NCBI GenBank assembly: GCA_963805325.1 | Contig: CAWDTS010000022.1 | Location: forward strand, 124,001-188,000 | Origin: DASWJZ01 sp963805325 | GTDB lineage: Bacteria > Pseudomonadota > Alphaproteobacteria > Rhizobiales > Afifellaceae | DNA: 64,000 nucleotides | Direction: 5' to 3' | Part shown: piece by piece, positions 27,710 through 36,911 of the stretch | How the letters are laid out: every line of letters begins with the position of its first letter | Position numbering within the stretch: the first letter of the stretch is position 1 | Translations under genes and position numbers: made by a program | Notes under the pieces: model-generated | The model's database searches: none | The model's input: the letters and a program-made list of their open reading frames with translations, nothing else | Told to the model about the DNA's origin: nothing

Positions 27710-28981
27710 ATGTTTGACTACAAATCGCGCTTCGAGAATGCACTTGAGGCGCTCAGAGCCGAACGCCGCTATCGGGTCTTCGCCGATCTTGAGCGGCGTG
27801 TGGGGTCGTTCCCGCGCGCGCTGCTTCGCCGCGAAGACGAAACGCGTGAAATCGTCATCTGGTGCTCCAACGACTATCTCGGCATGGGCCACCATCCGAA
27901 GGTCGTCGCCGCGCTGCAGGAAGCGGCGGGACGCATGGGCGCCGGGGCCGGCGGCACGCGCAACATCTCCGGCACCAACCATCCGCTGGTCGAGCTCGAG
28001 GCGGAGCTCGCCGATCTGCATGGCAAGGAATCGGCGCTGGTCTTCACCTCCGGCTTCGTTTCCAACGAGGCCGCGATCTCGACGATCGCCAAGCTTCTTC
28101 CCGACTGCCTGATCCTTTCGGACCAGCTGAATCACGCCTCGATGATCGAGGGCGTGCGGCGCTCCGGCGGACAGAAGCAGATCTGGCGCCACAACGACCT
28201 CGAGCATCTGGAAGATCTGCTGAGGGCCGCCGGCAAGGACCGCGCCAAGCTCATCGTGTTCGAGTCGGTCTATTCGATGGACGGCGACGTCGCGCCGATC
28301 GCGGCAATCGCCGACCTAGCCGAGAAATACGGCGCCATGACCTATCTCGACGAAGTCCATGCGGTCGGCATGTACGGGCCGCGCGGCGGCGGCATTGCCG
28401 AGCGCGAAGGCGTCATGGATCGGATCGACGTGATCGAGGGTACGCTGGCAAAGGCCTTCGGCGTGCTCGGCGGCTACATTTCCGCCTCGAATGCCGTCAT
28501 CGACGCCGTGCGCTCCTATGCGCCGGGCTTCATCTTCACGACGGCGCTGCCGCCTGGACTTGCCGCGGCTGCCTGCACCTCGATCCGGCATCTGAAGGAA
28601 TCCTCCGCCGAGCGCGAGGGGCAGCAGCGTCAGGTCATGCGCACGCGCGAACGGCTCTGCGAAGCCGGCCTTCCGGTCATGATGTCGGAGACGCAGATCA
28701 TTCCGATCCTCGTCGGCGATGCGGAGGCCTGCAAGGCGGCGAGCGACCATCTGCTCGAAAAGCACGGCATCTACATCCAGCCGATCAATTATCCGACCGT
28801 GCCGCGCGGCACGGAGCGGCTGCGGATCACGCCGACGCCGCACCACGACGATCCGCTGATCGAGGCTCTGGTCGATGCGCTGGTGGAGACGTGGAACGCG
28901 CTGGAGCTGCCGCTCGAAGCGCCTGCAACGCTCGAGCACGCCGCGCGCCGTGCCGAGATTTTCGCGGCCTCAGGCGGCTAG
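27710..28981 (+). CDS. hemA: 5-aminolevulinate synthase
   Basis: Pyridoxal-phosphate enzyme condensing glycine and succinyl-CoA to aminolevulinate, the first step of haem synthesis in Alphaproteobacteria. The 423-residue protein starts MFDYKSRFENALEALRAERR. Its hallmark blocks include GAGGTRNISGTNHPLVELE, YLDEVHAVGMYG (the cofactor Asp/His) and EGTLAKAFGVLGGY with the Schiff-base Lys near residue 248. A hairpin terminator follows. Confidence 0.96.
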   Translation: MFDYKSRFENALEALRAERRYRVFADLERRVGSFPRALLRREDETREIVIWCSNDYLGMGHHPKVVAALQEAAGRMGAGAGGTRNISGTNHPLVELEAELADLHGKESALVFTSGFVSNEAAISTIAKLLPDCLILSDQLNHASMIEGVRRSGGQKQIWRHNDLEHLEDLLRAAGKDRAKLIVFESVYSMDGDVAPIAAIADLAEKYGAMTYLDEVHAVGMYGPRGGGIAEREGVMDRIDVIEGTLAKAFGVLGGYISASNAVIDAVRSYAPGFIFTTALPPGLAAAACTSIRHLKESSAEREGQQRQVMRTRERLCEAGLPVMMSETQIIPILVGDAEACKAASDHLLEKHGIYIQPINYPTVPRGTERLRITPTPHHDDPLIEALVDALVETWNALELPLEAPATLEHAARRAEIFAASGG

Positions 28982-28987
28982 GCTGTT

Positions 28988-29011
28988 CCGTCCTGTCTGA
29001 TGGCAGGACGG
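28988..29011 (+). terminator. Terminator after hemA
   Basis: CCGTCCTG and CAGGACGG form an 8-bp stem with an 8-base loop 6 bp after the hemA stop, followed by GCGCTTCTTCC, which is partly T-rich. Confidence 0.65.
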
Positions 29012-29025
29012 GCGCTTCTTCCAAA

Positions 29026-29132
29026 GCATGATCTCTTCCGAGAACCGGTTCCCACTTCTCGGGATCATGGTTCTCCTGCCCGAGAGCATGATCTTGCTCC
29101 GAAGAACCGGTTCCCACTTCTCGGGATCATGC
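29026..29132. repeat. Tandem pair of GCATGATC...GATCATGC palindromic repeats
   Basis: Two copies in the same direction, 29026-29069 and 29086-29132, each running GCATGATCT...AACCGGTTCCCACTTCT...GGGATCATG. Each is an imperfect palindrome. I recognise this as a dispersed intergenic repeat frequent in Bradyrhizobium and other Rhizobiales genomes. The second copy supplies the last sense codon and stop codon of the neighbouring methyltransferase gene. Confidence 0.75.
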
Positions 29133-29837
29133 TTTCTCCCAGACCATCGCGAAGCTGACCGGCCAATTCAGGTAGCGGCGCCATTTCGGCTTGGTCTTCA
29201 GCCAATCCTCGTCGATGACGCACTCGTCGAACGCGACGGGCGTAAGACCGGCTTTGCCGCCGGCGCGAAAATGGTCGCTCGGCAAATGCACGTAACTCTT
29301 GATGGTGACGGCGTCACCGCCGGCGCGGTGGAAGTGCGTTACGAGCCCGTTCATCAGGAAGAACGGGTGATAGCCGATCAAAACGAATCGCCCACCCGGC
29401 GCAAGCAGCCGCGCGGCCTCACGATAAGCCGGCTCGATGTCCGCCAAGTGCTCGTCGGCGAGCGACATGGTGACGAGCGCGTAGCGCCCGGCCATGAGTG
29501 GCGTTGCGGCGAGATCGCCGAGAAGGAGACTGCGGTAGACGCCCTTCTTCTCCGCGATCGCCAGCATCTCGCGCGTGATATCGACACCGTCGATCGCGTC
29601 GACGCCCTGCGCTTTCAACCATTCGCCGATGCGCCCGGTGCCACAGGCGAGGTCCGCTGCTTCGGCAACGCCCCGCCAGTTGATCGCCGTCAGGCGCGGC
29701 AGAAGCGCGGTGTCGAGCCCGACCGCGACAGTCTCCTCATAGGTCGCGGCCCACTCGCCATAGCCGCCGGCGGCGCTGGCGGTCGGGTAGCCGCGGCGGT
29801 CGAAGAACGAAGCGTCGATGGCCATGCGCTCCGCCAT
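29127..29837 (-). CDS. Class I SAM-dependent methyltransferase
   Basis: A 236-residue protein with a Methyltransf_11/25 fold: motif I ADLACGTGRIGEWLKAQG, the acidic loop IDGVDITREML, and the ALVTMSLADEHLADIEPAY region. The C-terminal half has LLAPGGRFVLIGYHPFFLMNG, seen in a group of small-molecule methyltransferases in Rhizobiales. The substrate is unknown. It is the last gene of a minus-strand run with AbrB (27 bp upstream) and the aminotransferase. Its stop codon lies inside an intergenic repeat, so the original C-terminus may have been altered. Confidence 0.8.
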   Translation of the reverse strand: MAERMAIDASFFDRRGYPTASAAGGYGEWAATYEETVAVGLDTALLPRLTAINWRGVAEAADLACGTGRIGEWLKAQGVDAIDGVDITREMLAIAEKKGVYRSLLLGDLAATPLMAGRYALVTMSLADEHLADIEPAYREAARLLAPGGRFVLIGYHPFFLMNGLVTHFHRAGGDAVTIKSYVHLPSDHFRAGGKAGLTPVAFDECVIDEDWLKTKPKWRRYLNWPVSFAMVWEKA

Positions 29838-29864
29838 AAGCTGGATCGCGCGCGCAAGGAAATC

Positions 29865-30872
29865 CTAAGTCCTGCGCTCCAGCCAGCGCGCCACGATCGG
29901 AACGGCGGCCACCATCGCCAGAAAGCGGACCACGTGATGCGCCGCGACATAGGCCGGATCGATATTCATCTGATAGGCGAGGATGACCAGCGCATCGAGA
30001 GCGCCCGGCGCAAATGCAAGCAGCGTCTGGATGAAATTCACGCCGAGGAGGACGCTGACCGCGCCGGCGGAAACCGCGGAGATGGAGAAGGCCAGGCCGA
30101 AGGCAACGAGGGCCGGAACCAGGATGCGCGGCAGAATCCAAAAATCCCCGGGGCGGAAGCGGCTCCCGGCGATCGCGGCAAGTGCGATCACGAACGGCAG
30201 CACCAGTGGAAACGGCAGGCGCGTGTGGATGACACCTGAAAGAAGCAGTCCCGAACTCGCCAGCAATCCGCCGAGCATCCAGCCCCCGACCACCCGCAGG
30301 CGCACCAGCGCGAGCGACACGATGATTCCGGCGACGAGCAGAACGAGGGTCTCGGAGATTCCGGCGGGGCCAACGCCACCCGTAGCGACGACCGGCGCCG
30401 GATGTCCGATCGCCAGGGCCAGGAGCGGGATGCACTCGACGAGGATCAGCAAGCGCAGGCTTTGAGCGATCGCGACTTTCTTGATGTCGGCCTTCATGCC
30501 CTCCGCCGCGGCCATGACGAAGGAGAGCGCACCGGGCAACGAGGAGAAGAGCGCAGCATTGCGATCCCATCCGCAGCGCACGTGGAGCCACCAATAGGAG
30601 CTCGCGATCACGCCGATCAGCGAGACGCCGAGGATCGCGAAGCTTAGCGGCCAAGTCTGCATCTGATGGATTGTCTGCTGCGAGACGCCGCCGCCGGCAT
30701 AAAGCCCGAGCACCAGATAGACCACCGGGCGGATCGGCTGCGGCACGTCGGAATCGAATCCGGCGAGCGACGCCACGGCGACGGCAAGCAGTCCGCCGGA
30801 AACCCACCCGGCCGGCATACCAAGGCTTTGAAAGAGAAACCCACCGCCCGCGCTCAACGCCAGCGTGATCAC
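29865..30872 (-). CDS. AbrB family membrane protein (PF05145)
   Basis: A 335-residue polytopic membrane protein of the AbrB family (once called putative ammonia monooxygenase). It has an internal duplication of about five membrane segments each; GFLFQSLGMPAGWVSGGLL in the first half and VVGGWMLGGLLASSGLLL in the second are equivalent. Family function is not settled; a transporter role is likely. Co-directional with the aminotransferase upstream. Confidence 0.85.
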   Translation of the reverse strand: MITLALSAGGGFLFQSLGMPAGWVSGGLLAVAVASLAGFDSDVPQPIRPVVYLVLGLYAGGGVSQQTIHQMQTWPLSFAILGVSLIGVIASSYWWLHVRCGWDRNAALFSSLPGALSFVMAAAEGMKADIKKVAIAQSLRLLILVECIPLLALAIGHPAPVVATGGVGPAGISETLVLLVAGIIVSLALVRLRVVGGWMLGGLLASSGLLLSGVIHTRLPFPLVLPFVIALAAIAGSRFRPGDFWILPRILVPALVAFGLAFSISAVSAGAVSVLLGVNFIQTLLAFAPGALDALVILAYQMNIDPAYVAAHHVVRFLAMVAAVPIVARWLERRT

Positions 30873-30917
30873 AAATTGCCGCGCGGTCCGGAGACTTGGC
30901 CGCGCGAGGTACCGGCA

Positions 30918-32087
30918 TCAGCTTTCGAGCCAGGTGCGGAGCCGCCGCGTTGCCTCGCGGAGATCGGCAGCGTTGCGCTCGAAGCAAAGCCGCAAGAAAC
31001 CGTCCCCGCCCGGCCCGAAGGCGGTGCCCGGCGCAATTCCGACGTTCGCTTCGTCGACCAGCGTCAGCGCGAGCTGCCGCGTGTCTCCGCCGCCTTCGAT
31101 CGTGAAGAACAGGTAGAAGGCCCCGTCGGGCCAGGCGAAGCGCACGCGGTTCGAGCCGACGAGCCCTTCGCAGACGATGCTGCGCCCTTCCGCGGCCCGC
31201 GCGACCTGCATGCGCGCGAACTCCTCACCCTCATCGAGCGCCGCGAGCGCGCCGCGCTGCATGAAGGCCGCCACGCCGGAGGTCGAATACTGGATCAGGT
31301 TCTCGATTGCCGCACCAAGCACAGGCGGCGCCGACAGCCAGCCGATCCGCCAGCCGGTCATCGCCCAGTTCTTGGAGAATGTGTTGACGAGGATGACGCG
31401 GTCGTCGGCGGAGATCAGGTCGTAGAAGGACGGCGCGCGCTCGACGCCGTCAAAGACGAAGCGGCTGTAGACCTCGTCGGCGATGATCCAGAGCCCGCGC
31501 TCGCGCGCGAAGTCCAGAATCGCGCCAAGCTCCTCCACAGTCGCCGTCCAGCCCGTCGGATTGGCGGGCGAGTTCAGGAAGATCGCGCGCGTCCTTTCGT
31601 TGACCGCCGCGAAGAGCCGGTCGAGGTCGAGCGTCCAGCGCGTTCCGTCAAAATCGAGCGGGACGGAGACCGGGCGCGCGCCGCCGATCCCGACCGCCGC
31701 GGCGAAATTCGGCCAGGCCGGCGTCGGCACAATGACCTCGCTGCCGGCTCCGGCGGTCGCGGCGATGGCAATCTGGATCGCCTGCATGCCGCCGCCGGTC
31801 ACGAAGAAGCGCTCCGGCTCGAATTCGCGGCCGAACTGGCGCTGGTGATAGCGGGCGAGAGCCGAGCGAAGCTCCGGCAGGCCACGCTGCCATGTGTAGA
31901 ATGTCTCGCCGGCAGCGAGAGAGCGGGCCGCCGCGTTGCAGATGAAATCGGGCGTCGGAAGGTCGCCTTCGCCGGCCCAGAGCGGGATCAGCCCGTCTCG
32001 CCCGCGGCCATAGTTGAAAACCTCGACGATGCCGGAATCGGGCGCTTCCCGCGCCTCGCGCCGAAGCGCGGAAATGACCTTGTCGTT
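30918..32087 (-). CDS. PLP-dependent class I/II aminotransferase
   Basis: A 389-residue fold-type I aminotransferase from ATG 32087 (an upstream ATG at 32120 gives an unconserved extension). PLP motifs: the Asn/Pro site FLNSPANPTGW, the Asp/Tyr site WIIADEVYSRFVF, the Schiff-base Lys in VNTFSKNWAMTGWRIG (near residue 237) and a C-terminal FLRLCFERN holding the carboxylate-binding Arg. It is of the aspartate-aminotransferase-like subgroup; the amino donor is not defined. Confidence 0.88.
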   Translation of the reverse strand, partial: NDKVISALRREAREAPDSGIVEVFNYGRGRDGLIPLWAGEGDLPTPDFICNAAARSLAAGETFYTWQRGLPELRSALARYHQRQFGREFEPERFFVTGGGMQAIQIAIAATAGAGSEVIVPTPAWPNFAAAVGIGGARPVSVPLDFDGTRWTLDLDRLFAAVNERTRAIFLNSPANPTGWTATVEELGAILDFARERGLWIIADEVYSRFVFDGVERAPSFYDLISADDRVILVNTFSKNWAMTGWRIGWLSAPPVLGAAIENLIQYSTSGVAAFMQRGALAALDEGEEFARMQVARAAEGRSIVCEGLVGSNRVRFAWPDGAFYLFFTIEGGGDTRQLALTLVDEANVGIAPGTAFGPGGDGFLRLCFERNAADLREATRRLRTWLES

Positions 32088-32179
32088 CATCGGCGGCTGC
32101 CTAGCGCAACTTCTCTCCAACGGGAAGCGGCCGCGGGCAGCCGCGACGGATAATCCGCCTCCGATCGACCTGCCGAAGG

Positions 32180-32599
32180 CTAATTCTTGGCCAGAAGGTC
32201 GCGAATCTCGCGCAGCAGAACGACGTCCTCCGGCGTAGGCGGAGGCGCCGTCGGCTTCGCTTCCTCCTTGCGCGCCAGCCTATTGATCCCCTTGACCAGG
32301 AGGAACACGGCGAAGGCGACAATCAGGAACTTGATCACGGCGTTGATGAAGAGGCCGATGTTCCAGGTGACGGCCCCGGCTTCCTTGGCCTGCTGCACCG
32401 TGTTGAAGGGACCGTCGCCCTTCAGCACGACGAAGAGCTGCGAAAAGTCCACGCCGCCGGTGAGCAGTCCGATCGGCGGCATGATGATGTCGTCGACCAG
32501 CGAGGAGACGATCGCCGTGAACGCCGCGCCGATGATGATGCCGACGGCGAGATCGACCACGTTCCCCTTCAGTGCGAACTCCTTGAACTCCTTCAGCAT
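32180..32599 (-). CDS. mscL: Large-conductance mechanosensitive channel
   Basis: A 139-residue MscL that opens under turgor to release solutes. Starts MLKEFKEFALKGNVVDLAVG; first membrane helix AVGIIIGAAFTAIVSSLVDD, periplasmic loop, second helix VIKFLIVAFAVFLLVKGINR, and a cytoplasmic helix with PTPEDVVLLREIRDLLAKN. All are standard. Confidence 0.96.
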   Translation of the reverse strand: MLKEFKEFALKGNVVDLAVGIIIGAAFTAIVSSLVDDIIMPPIGLLTGGVDFSQLFVVLKGDGPFNTVQQAKEAGAVTWNIGLFINAVIKFLIVAFAVFLLVKGINRLARKEEAKPTAPPPTPEDVVLLREIRDLLAKN

Positions 32600-32850
32600 C
32601 GCGCCCTCCCCGTGGCGATCCCGGCCGCCGTTTGGTTGTCATGCGAATGTTGTCGTCACTTCTTAGGCGGCGCAAGGACCTACTCGTCACAGTCGGCGCC
32701 GTTCCGAAGGCTGCCCGCGATCGAAGCGAAGAGGCGCGCGGCGCCAGCGTTGAAGGTGTGATCGCTCCATCCTGTGCACACATCGCAACGAGCGATTGCC
32801 TTCGGCTCCACCGGCGTTCATTCTCGCGCATGTAATTCAGTACGCGTACG

Positions 32851-34494
32851 GTGGGGGTGGTGAGTATGCGACCGCCGGAAAGAGACATCGGCGTGATGCG
32901 CGCGCCGTTGCGATCAAGCCTGACGCTCATCGGAATCTTCCTCGTCGTTTTGCTCGCGGTCGGACTGCTCGACCGCATCGGAGCCGCACCGAGCTTCGCA
33001 CCCTTCTCGCTCGTCAGCGCCGCGCTTGTGCTCTTCCTGCTTTCGGCGCTTTACGCGCACAGCCGTCGCGCCACGGATTTCTATGTTGCCGACCGCAGGG
33101 CCGTCGCCCGCTTCAACGGCGTTGCCGGCGCGAGCGCGCTTGCGGGCCTGCTTGCCGTCGGACTGGCTGGCGGCGCCTACGACGCGCGCTCCAGTTTCCT
33201 TCTTTCCGCAATCGGTTTTGCCGGCGGCTATCTGGTGCTTGGCTTTGCAATCGCGCCGGGCCTTCGCAGCTTCAACGCCTATACGGCGGGCGACTTCATC
33301 GGGGCGCGCTTCGGCGGCTTTCTGGCGCGGCTCGTGTGGGCCGGAATCACGTTCGTGATCTCGTTCATGCTCTTCGTCACCGCGATGGAGATCGCGGCCC
33401 CGCTGGTGGCCACACTTTTCCGCCTGACGCCGGAATTCGCGCTCTATGTCGTCGCGGCCCTGGCCGCCATGGCGGCGCTCCCCGGCGGCATGCGCTCGCT
33501 CACCTGGACGCAGGTGGTGCAGTATCTGGTGATCGCGATCGCCTGCCTGGTGCCCGCCGTCTTCATCGCGGCGGGCGGACCTACGGCACAGAGCGCGCTG
33601 ACCGAGCAGTTCATCACGCTGCGCGACAACCTGCCGGTCATCGGCAACGCCGGCGTCAGCGGATGGATGCCTCCGCTCTTCCTTGCGGTTTTCGGCGCCG
33701 CCTCGCTTCCACATCTCAGCGCCCGCTCGCTCGCGGCGCCATCGAGACGGGAAGCCGTCTTGTCGATGGTCTGGGCGGTGCTCTTTTCGATCATGCTCGT
33801 GCTCGTCGGATTCGTGCTCTTCGAGCTTCTGGTCGATGCGATCGCGACCGAGGGACCGCAGGACCTGGGCGGGGAATCGCTGCAGTTCGCGACGCTCTTC
33901 GCGGTGCTTCCGGCAATGCTCTCCGGGCTGCTTCTCGCCGGCACGCTCGCCGCGCTCCTGTCGCTTGGGCAGGCGGCGCTGTTCTCCGCCACGACCGCGA
34001 TCAGCCACGACATCTGGGACGAGATCATCGACCGGCGCGGTCCGGAGGGCCGGCGCATCATGACCGCGCGCGTCATCCTCGTCGGCGTCGCTGCGGGCGG
34101 AGTGATGTTCGCCTCGGTATTGCCGGCCGATGCCGCGTCGATGGCCAGCTGGGCGCTGGCGCTCGCCGCCGCGGGGTGCTTCGTGCCGCTCGTGCTCGGG
34201 CTTTGGTGGCCGCGCTGCAACGAGATCGGCGCGGTCGCGGGGATGGCTGTCGGCTTCGCCTTCACCGCGCTCGTCTACCTTCTGCGCCAGCACGTGATCC
34301 CCGATGCGATCGTGACCAGCGGCTGGGCCGAGGTCGGGGCTCCGACGGCGGCAGCGGCGGGGATGGTCATGGCGCTCGCCGTCACGGTCGGCCTGTCGCT
34401 TGCGACACCGGCGCCCGACAAGGCCGCTCAGGAGCTCGCAAGCGGCCGCAAGCCGCGTCGCAGGCGCGTGCCGACCCGCGAGCGGCCGGCTTAG
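32851..34494 (+). CDS. Sodium:solute symporter (SSS family)
   Basis: About 547 residues, 12-13 membrane segments. After an N-terminal helix comes ATDFYVADRRAVARFNGVAG, the SSS motif in which homologues carry FYVAGR. SFLLSAIGFAGGYLVLGF and SFNAYTAGDFIGARFG are typical of the acetate/cation symporter-like (VC_2705/ActP) subgroup. The C-terminus is cytoplasmic and Arg-rich. GTG 32851 or ATG 32866 could start it. The 250 bp before it, shared with mscL, shows no other gene. The transported solute is not determined. Confidence 0.85.
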   Translation: MGVVSMRPPERDIGVMRAPLRSSLTLIGIFLVVLLAVGLLDRIGAAPSFAPFSLVSAALVLFLLSALYAHSRRATDFYVADRRAVARFNGVAGASALAGLLAVGLAGGAYDARSSFLLSAIGFAGGYLVLGFAIAPGLRSFNAYTAGDFIGARFGGFLARLVWAGITFVISFMLFVTAMEIAAPLVATLFRLTPEFALYVVAALAAMAALPGGMRSLTWTQVVQYLVIAIACLVPAVFIAAGGPTAQSALTEQFITLRDNLPVIGNAGVSGWMPPLFLAVFGAASLPHLSARSLAAPSRREAVLSMVWAVLFSIMLVLVGFVLFELLVDAIATEGPQDLGGESLQFATLFAVLPAMLSGLLLAGTLAALLSLGQAALFSATTAISHDIWDEIIDRRGPEGRRIMTARVILVGVAAGGVMFASVLPADAASMASWALALAAAGCFVPLVLGLWWPRCNEIGAVAGMAVGFAFTALVYLLRQHVIPDAIVTSGWAEVGAPTAAAAGMVMALAVTVGLSLATPAPDKAAQELASGRKPRRRRVPTRERPA

Positions 34495-34512
34495 AGCCGC
34501 TCCTCTCAGAAG

Positions 34513-34890
34513 CTAGAGCGCCGCGTCCTTCATCTCGCGCACCAGGGCGACCACGCGGTCCATCATGTGTTCGGCGAGCGTCCTGACGCGCCCGAGCGTT
34601 TCGCCGTGGCGCGGCGCTTTCGCCTCGCCGTCGGCGGTCTCAAGCGCCGCTACCCGCGCCTCTAGCGCAGCGTTCCCCGCGTCGCGGGCCTGAGCGGCAC
34701 CGCCCAAGGCGGGCGCGCGCAGGCAGACCAGCGTGCCGCCCCGCTCCATGCAGAGCGATACCCCGCCGGTCTCCGTGTCGAGCCGAAAGACGCCGTTTTC
34801 GGCCTCCACGAACGTGTAGCGCCCGGGCTCGGCGGCAGCGGCGGACGTGCCGGCCACGGCCAGGAGCAGGGAAAAAGCGAAGAGAACGCG
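34513..34890 (-). CDS. Secreted hypothetical protein with coiled-coil tail
   Basis: A 125-residue protein from ATG 34890 (MRVLFAFSLLLAVAGTSAAAA, Sec signal peptide). The mature part has GRYTFVEAENGVFRLDTETGGVSLC followed by a Cys pair, then a roughly 60-residue Ala/Glu/Arg helix. Similar exported proteins occur in Rhizobiales without known function. I do not assign one. Confidence 0.65.
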   Translation of the reverse strand, partial: RVLFAFSLLLAVAGTSAAAAEPGRYTFVEAENGVFRLDTETGGVSLCMERGGTLVCLRAPALGGAAQARDAGNAALEARVAALETADGEAKAPRHGETLGRVRTLAEHMMDRVVALVREMKDAAL

Positions 34891-34987
34891 CATAGAAAAC
34901 CCCAATTTACGCTTCAGCATAAGGGGGCGAGACCTGTGGCGAAAGCGCGCTTGCCGCCGCCGCCTCGCCTTCTATCCTTGAGCGAAG

Positions 34988-35332
34988 ATGCCCGAACCCA
35001 TCTACAAGATTTGTCCGCGCACGCTCTGGGCCGAGGCCGAGAGAGCTGGCCAATTCGATGGCGCGCCGATCGATCGGAGCGACGGCTACATCCATTTCTC
35101 CACCGCGGCCCAGGTGCGCGAGACGGCGGCACGGCACTTTGCCGGCGAGCGCGACCTCGTTCTCGTCGCGGTCGACGCGGCAGCGCTCGGGGCCGCGCTC
35201 CGCTATGAGCCGTCGCGCGGCGGCGCGCTTTTCCCGCATCTTTACGCGAGCCTGCCGCTTTCCGCCGTGCGTGACGTCTGGCCTCTGCCGCTTGAGCCGG
35301 GCGGTCACGTTTTTCCCGCGGGGATTCCATGA
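34988..35332 (+). CDS. DUF952 domain protein
   Basis: A 114-residue DUF952 protein: IYKICPRTLWAEAERAG and GYIHFSTAAQVRETAARHF are the two conserved blocks; LPLSAVRDVWPLPL is near the C-terminus. The fold resembles ADP-ribosyltransferase-like small domains, but its biochemical role is unknown. It overlaps pyrD by 4 bp (ATGA), a pairing conserved in many Alphaproteobacteria. Confidence 0.9.
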   Translation: MPEPIYKICPRTLWAEAERAGQFDGAPIDRSDGYIHFSTAAQVRETAARHFAGERDLVLVAVDAAALGAALRYEPSRGGALFPHLYASLPLSAVRDVWPLPLEPGGHVFPAGIP

Positions 35333-36417
35333 CGATCGCGGATCGTGTCACGCAGGCGCTCAGGCTGATTGAGCCGGAGCGCGCGCACCGGTTCGCGATC
35401 AGAGCGGCGCGCCTGCGGTCACCGCGCCGGGCCGGGGCGACGACCGATCCGCGGCTCGCCGTCAACGCGCTCGGCCTCAACTTTCCCAATCCGATCGGGC
35501 TCGCCGCCGGCCTCGACAAGGACGGCGAGGTCGCCGACGCCATGCTCGGCATGGGTTTCGGCTTCGTCGAGGTCGGGACGCTGACGCCGCTGCCGCAGGA
35601 AGGCAATCCGCAACCGCAACTCTTCCGTCTTTCCGCCGATCGCGCGCTCATCAACCGCCTCGGCTTCAACAACGAAGGTCACGAAGCGGCGCTCGATCGG
35701 CTCGACCAGCGGGCCGGCCGCGGCGGGATCGTCGGCGTCAATATCGGCGCCAACCGCGACAGCGAGGACCGGCTCTTCGACTACTATGCCGGCGTACGTC
35801 TCTTCGCGCCGATCGCCGCCTACCTCACCGTCAATGTCTCCTCGCCAAACACGCCAGGCCTGCGCGACCTGCAAAGCGGCGATCAGCTCGAAGCGCTGCT
35901 GCGTGAGGTCGAGGCGGCGCGCCGCGCCGCCGCCGAGGAGAGCGGGCGACGGACTCCGCTTCTTCTCAAGGTCGCGCCGGACCTTGCCGATGCGGATCTC
36001 GCGGCACTGATCGAGACAGCGAAGCGGCACGAGGTCGACGGTCTGATCATCGCGAACACGACGGTGAAGCGGCCCGACCTGAAATCAAAGCGTCACGCGC
36101 AGGAGATTGGCGGACTCTCGGGGCGACCGCTGTTCGAGCTTTCGACGGCGATGCTGGCGAGGGCGCGGCAGCTCGCCGGGCCGGACCTCGTGCTGGTCGG
36201 TACCGGCGGTGTCCAGGGTGCGGCGGAGGCGTGGTCGAAGATCGCTGCGGGCGCCGACCTCGTACAGCTCTACACTGCGCTCGTCTACGAGGGCCCATCG
36301 CTGCCGAAGCGTATCGCCACGGACCTCGTGAAGCGGCTCGAAGAGCGCAACATCAAACGCATAACCGACGTGCGCGGCATCGAGACGGAACGCTGGGCGG
36401 CGGCCTGGCCGCGCTAG
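35329..36417 (+). CDS. pyrD: Quinone-dependent dihydroorotate dehydrogenase (class 2)
   Basis: Oxidises dihydroorotate to orotate in pyrimidine synthesis at the inner membrane. The 362-residue length and N-terminal helical extension mark class 2. FMN-site blocks NPIGLAAGLDKDGEVADA and GFVEVGTLTPLPQEGNPQPQLFRL are clear, and the catalytic Ser sits in NVSSPNTPGLRDLQ. The C-terminus has GTGGVQGAAEAWSKIAAGA. Starts within the DUF952 stop. Confidence 0.95.
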   Translation: MTIADRVTQALRLIEPERAHRFAIRAARLRSPRRAGATTDPRLAVNALGLNFPNPIGLAAGLDKDGEVADAMLGMGFGFVEVGTLTPLPQEGNPQPQLFRLSADRALINRLGFNNEGHEAALDRLDQRAGRGGIVGVNIGANRDSEDRLFDYYAGVRLFAPIAAYLTVNVSSPNTPGLRDLQSGDQLEALLREVEAARRAAAEESGRRTPLLLKVAPDLADADLAALIETAKRHEVDGLIIANTTVKRPDLKSKRHAQEIGGLSGRPLFELSTAMLARARQLAGPDLVLVGTGGVQGAAEAWSKIAAGADLVQLYTALVYEGPSLPKRIATDLVKRLEERNIKRITDVRGIETERWAAAWPR

Positions 36418-36511
36418 AGCCGCAGCCGAAAATCGGATCGACGCGATGCGCCGTGGTATCGCGCCGGCTCAGGACGCCTGACGGCAACGCATGCGGGGGG
36501 GGTGGGCGCAA

Positions 36512-36898
36512 ATGGCCTGGATGGAGCCGCTCTATGAGAAATTTGGCGGCCTCGATGCGGTGGCGCGGATCGTCTTCGGCTTCTATGACCGCGTGCTGAA
36601 ATCACCGGAGCTCGCGCCCTATTTCGCCGGCATCGACATGCGCCGGCTGATCGACCACCAGACCAAGTTCCTCTCCTCGGTGATGGGCGGGCCGGCAAGC
36701 TTCACCGACGACCAGCTCCGCGAAGCCCACAGGCGCCTCAGGATCGACGACCGCGCGTTCGACGAAATGCTCGAGATTCTCGGCGACACGCTCAGGAGGT
36801 TCGGCCTCGCGGAAGCCGATGTGAATTTTGTGCTCGCCGAGCTTGGCGCGCGCCGTGTGCTGATCGTGCGCGCCACAAAGTCCGAAGCCGGGTCCTGA
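36512..36898 (+). CDS. Truncated hemoglobin (2/2 globin), group 1 type
   Basis: About 128 residues from ATG 36512 (ATG 36491 possible). Globin fold signatures: LYEKFGGLDAVARIVFGFYDRVL, an F-Y pair in helix B, PYFAGIDMRRLIDHQTKFLSS and the proximal-His region REAHRRLRIDDRAFDEM. Truncated hemoglobins bind O2/NO and detoxify reactive nitrogen species. The gene follows pyrD by 94 bp. Its end is only 13 bp from the likely stop of the convergent MATE gene. Confidence 0.88.
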   Translation: MAWMEPLYEKFGGLDAVARIVFGFYDRVLKSPELAPYFAGIDMRRLIDHQTKFLSSVMGGPASFTDDQLREAHRRLRIDDRAFDEMLEILGDTLRRFGLAEADVNFVLAELGARRVLIVRATKSEAGS

Positions 36899-36911
36899 GC
36901 GGCCGCTCGTT

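Noticed and set aside
36619..36911. MATE protein reading about 100 codons antisense through the globin gene
   Set aside because: The extension has no similarity to MATE C-termini and is Ser/Arg-rich antisense noise. One base insertion near 36920-36935 explains the missing stop; the next frame ends ATFPAG-TGA at 36912.
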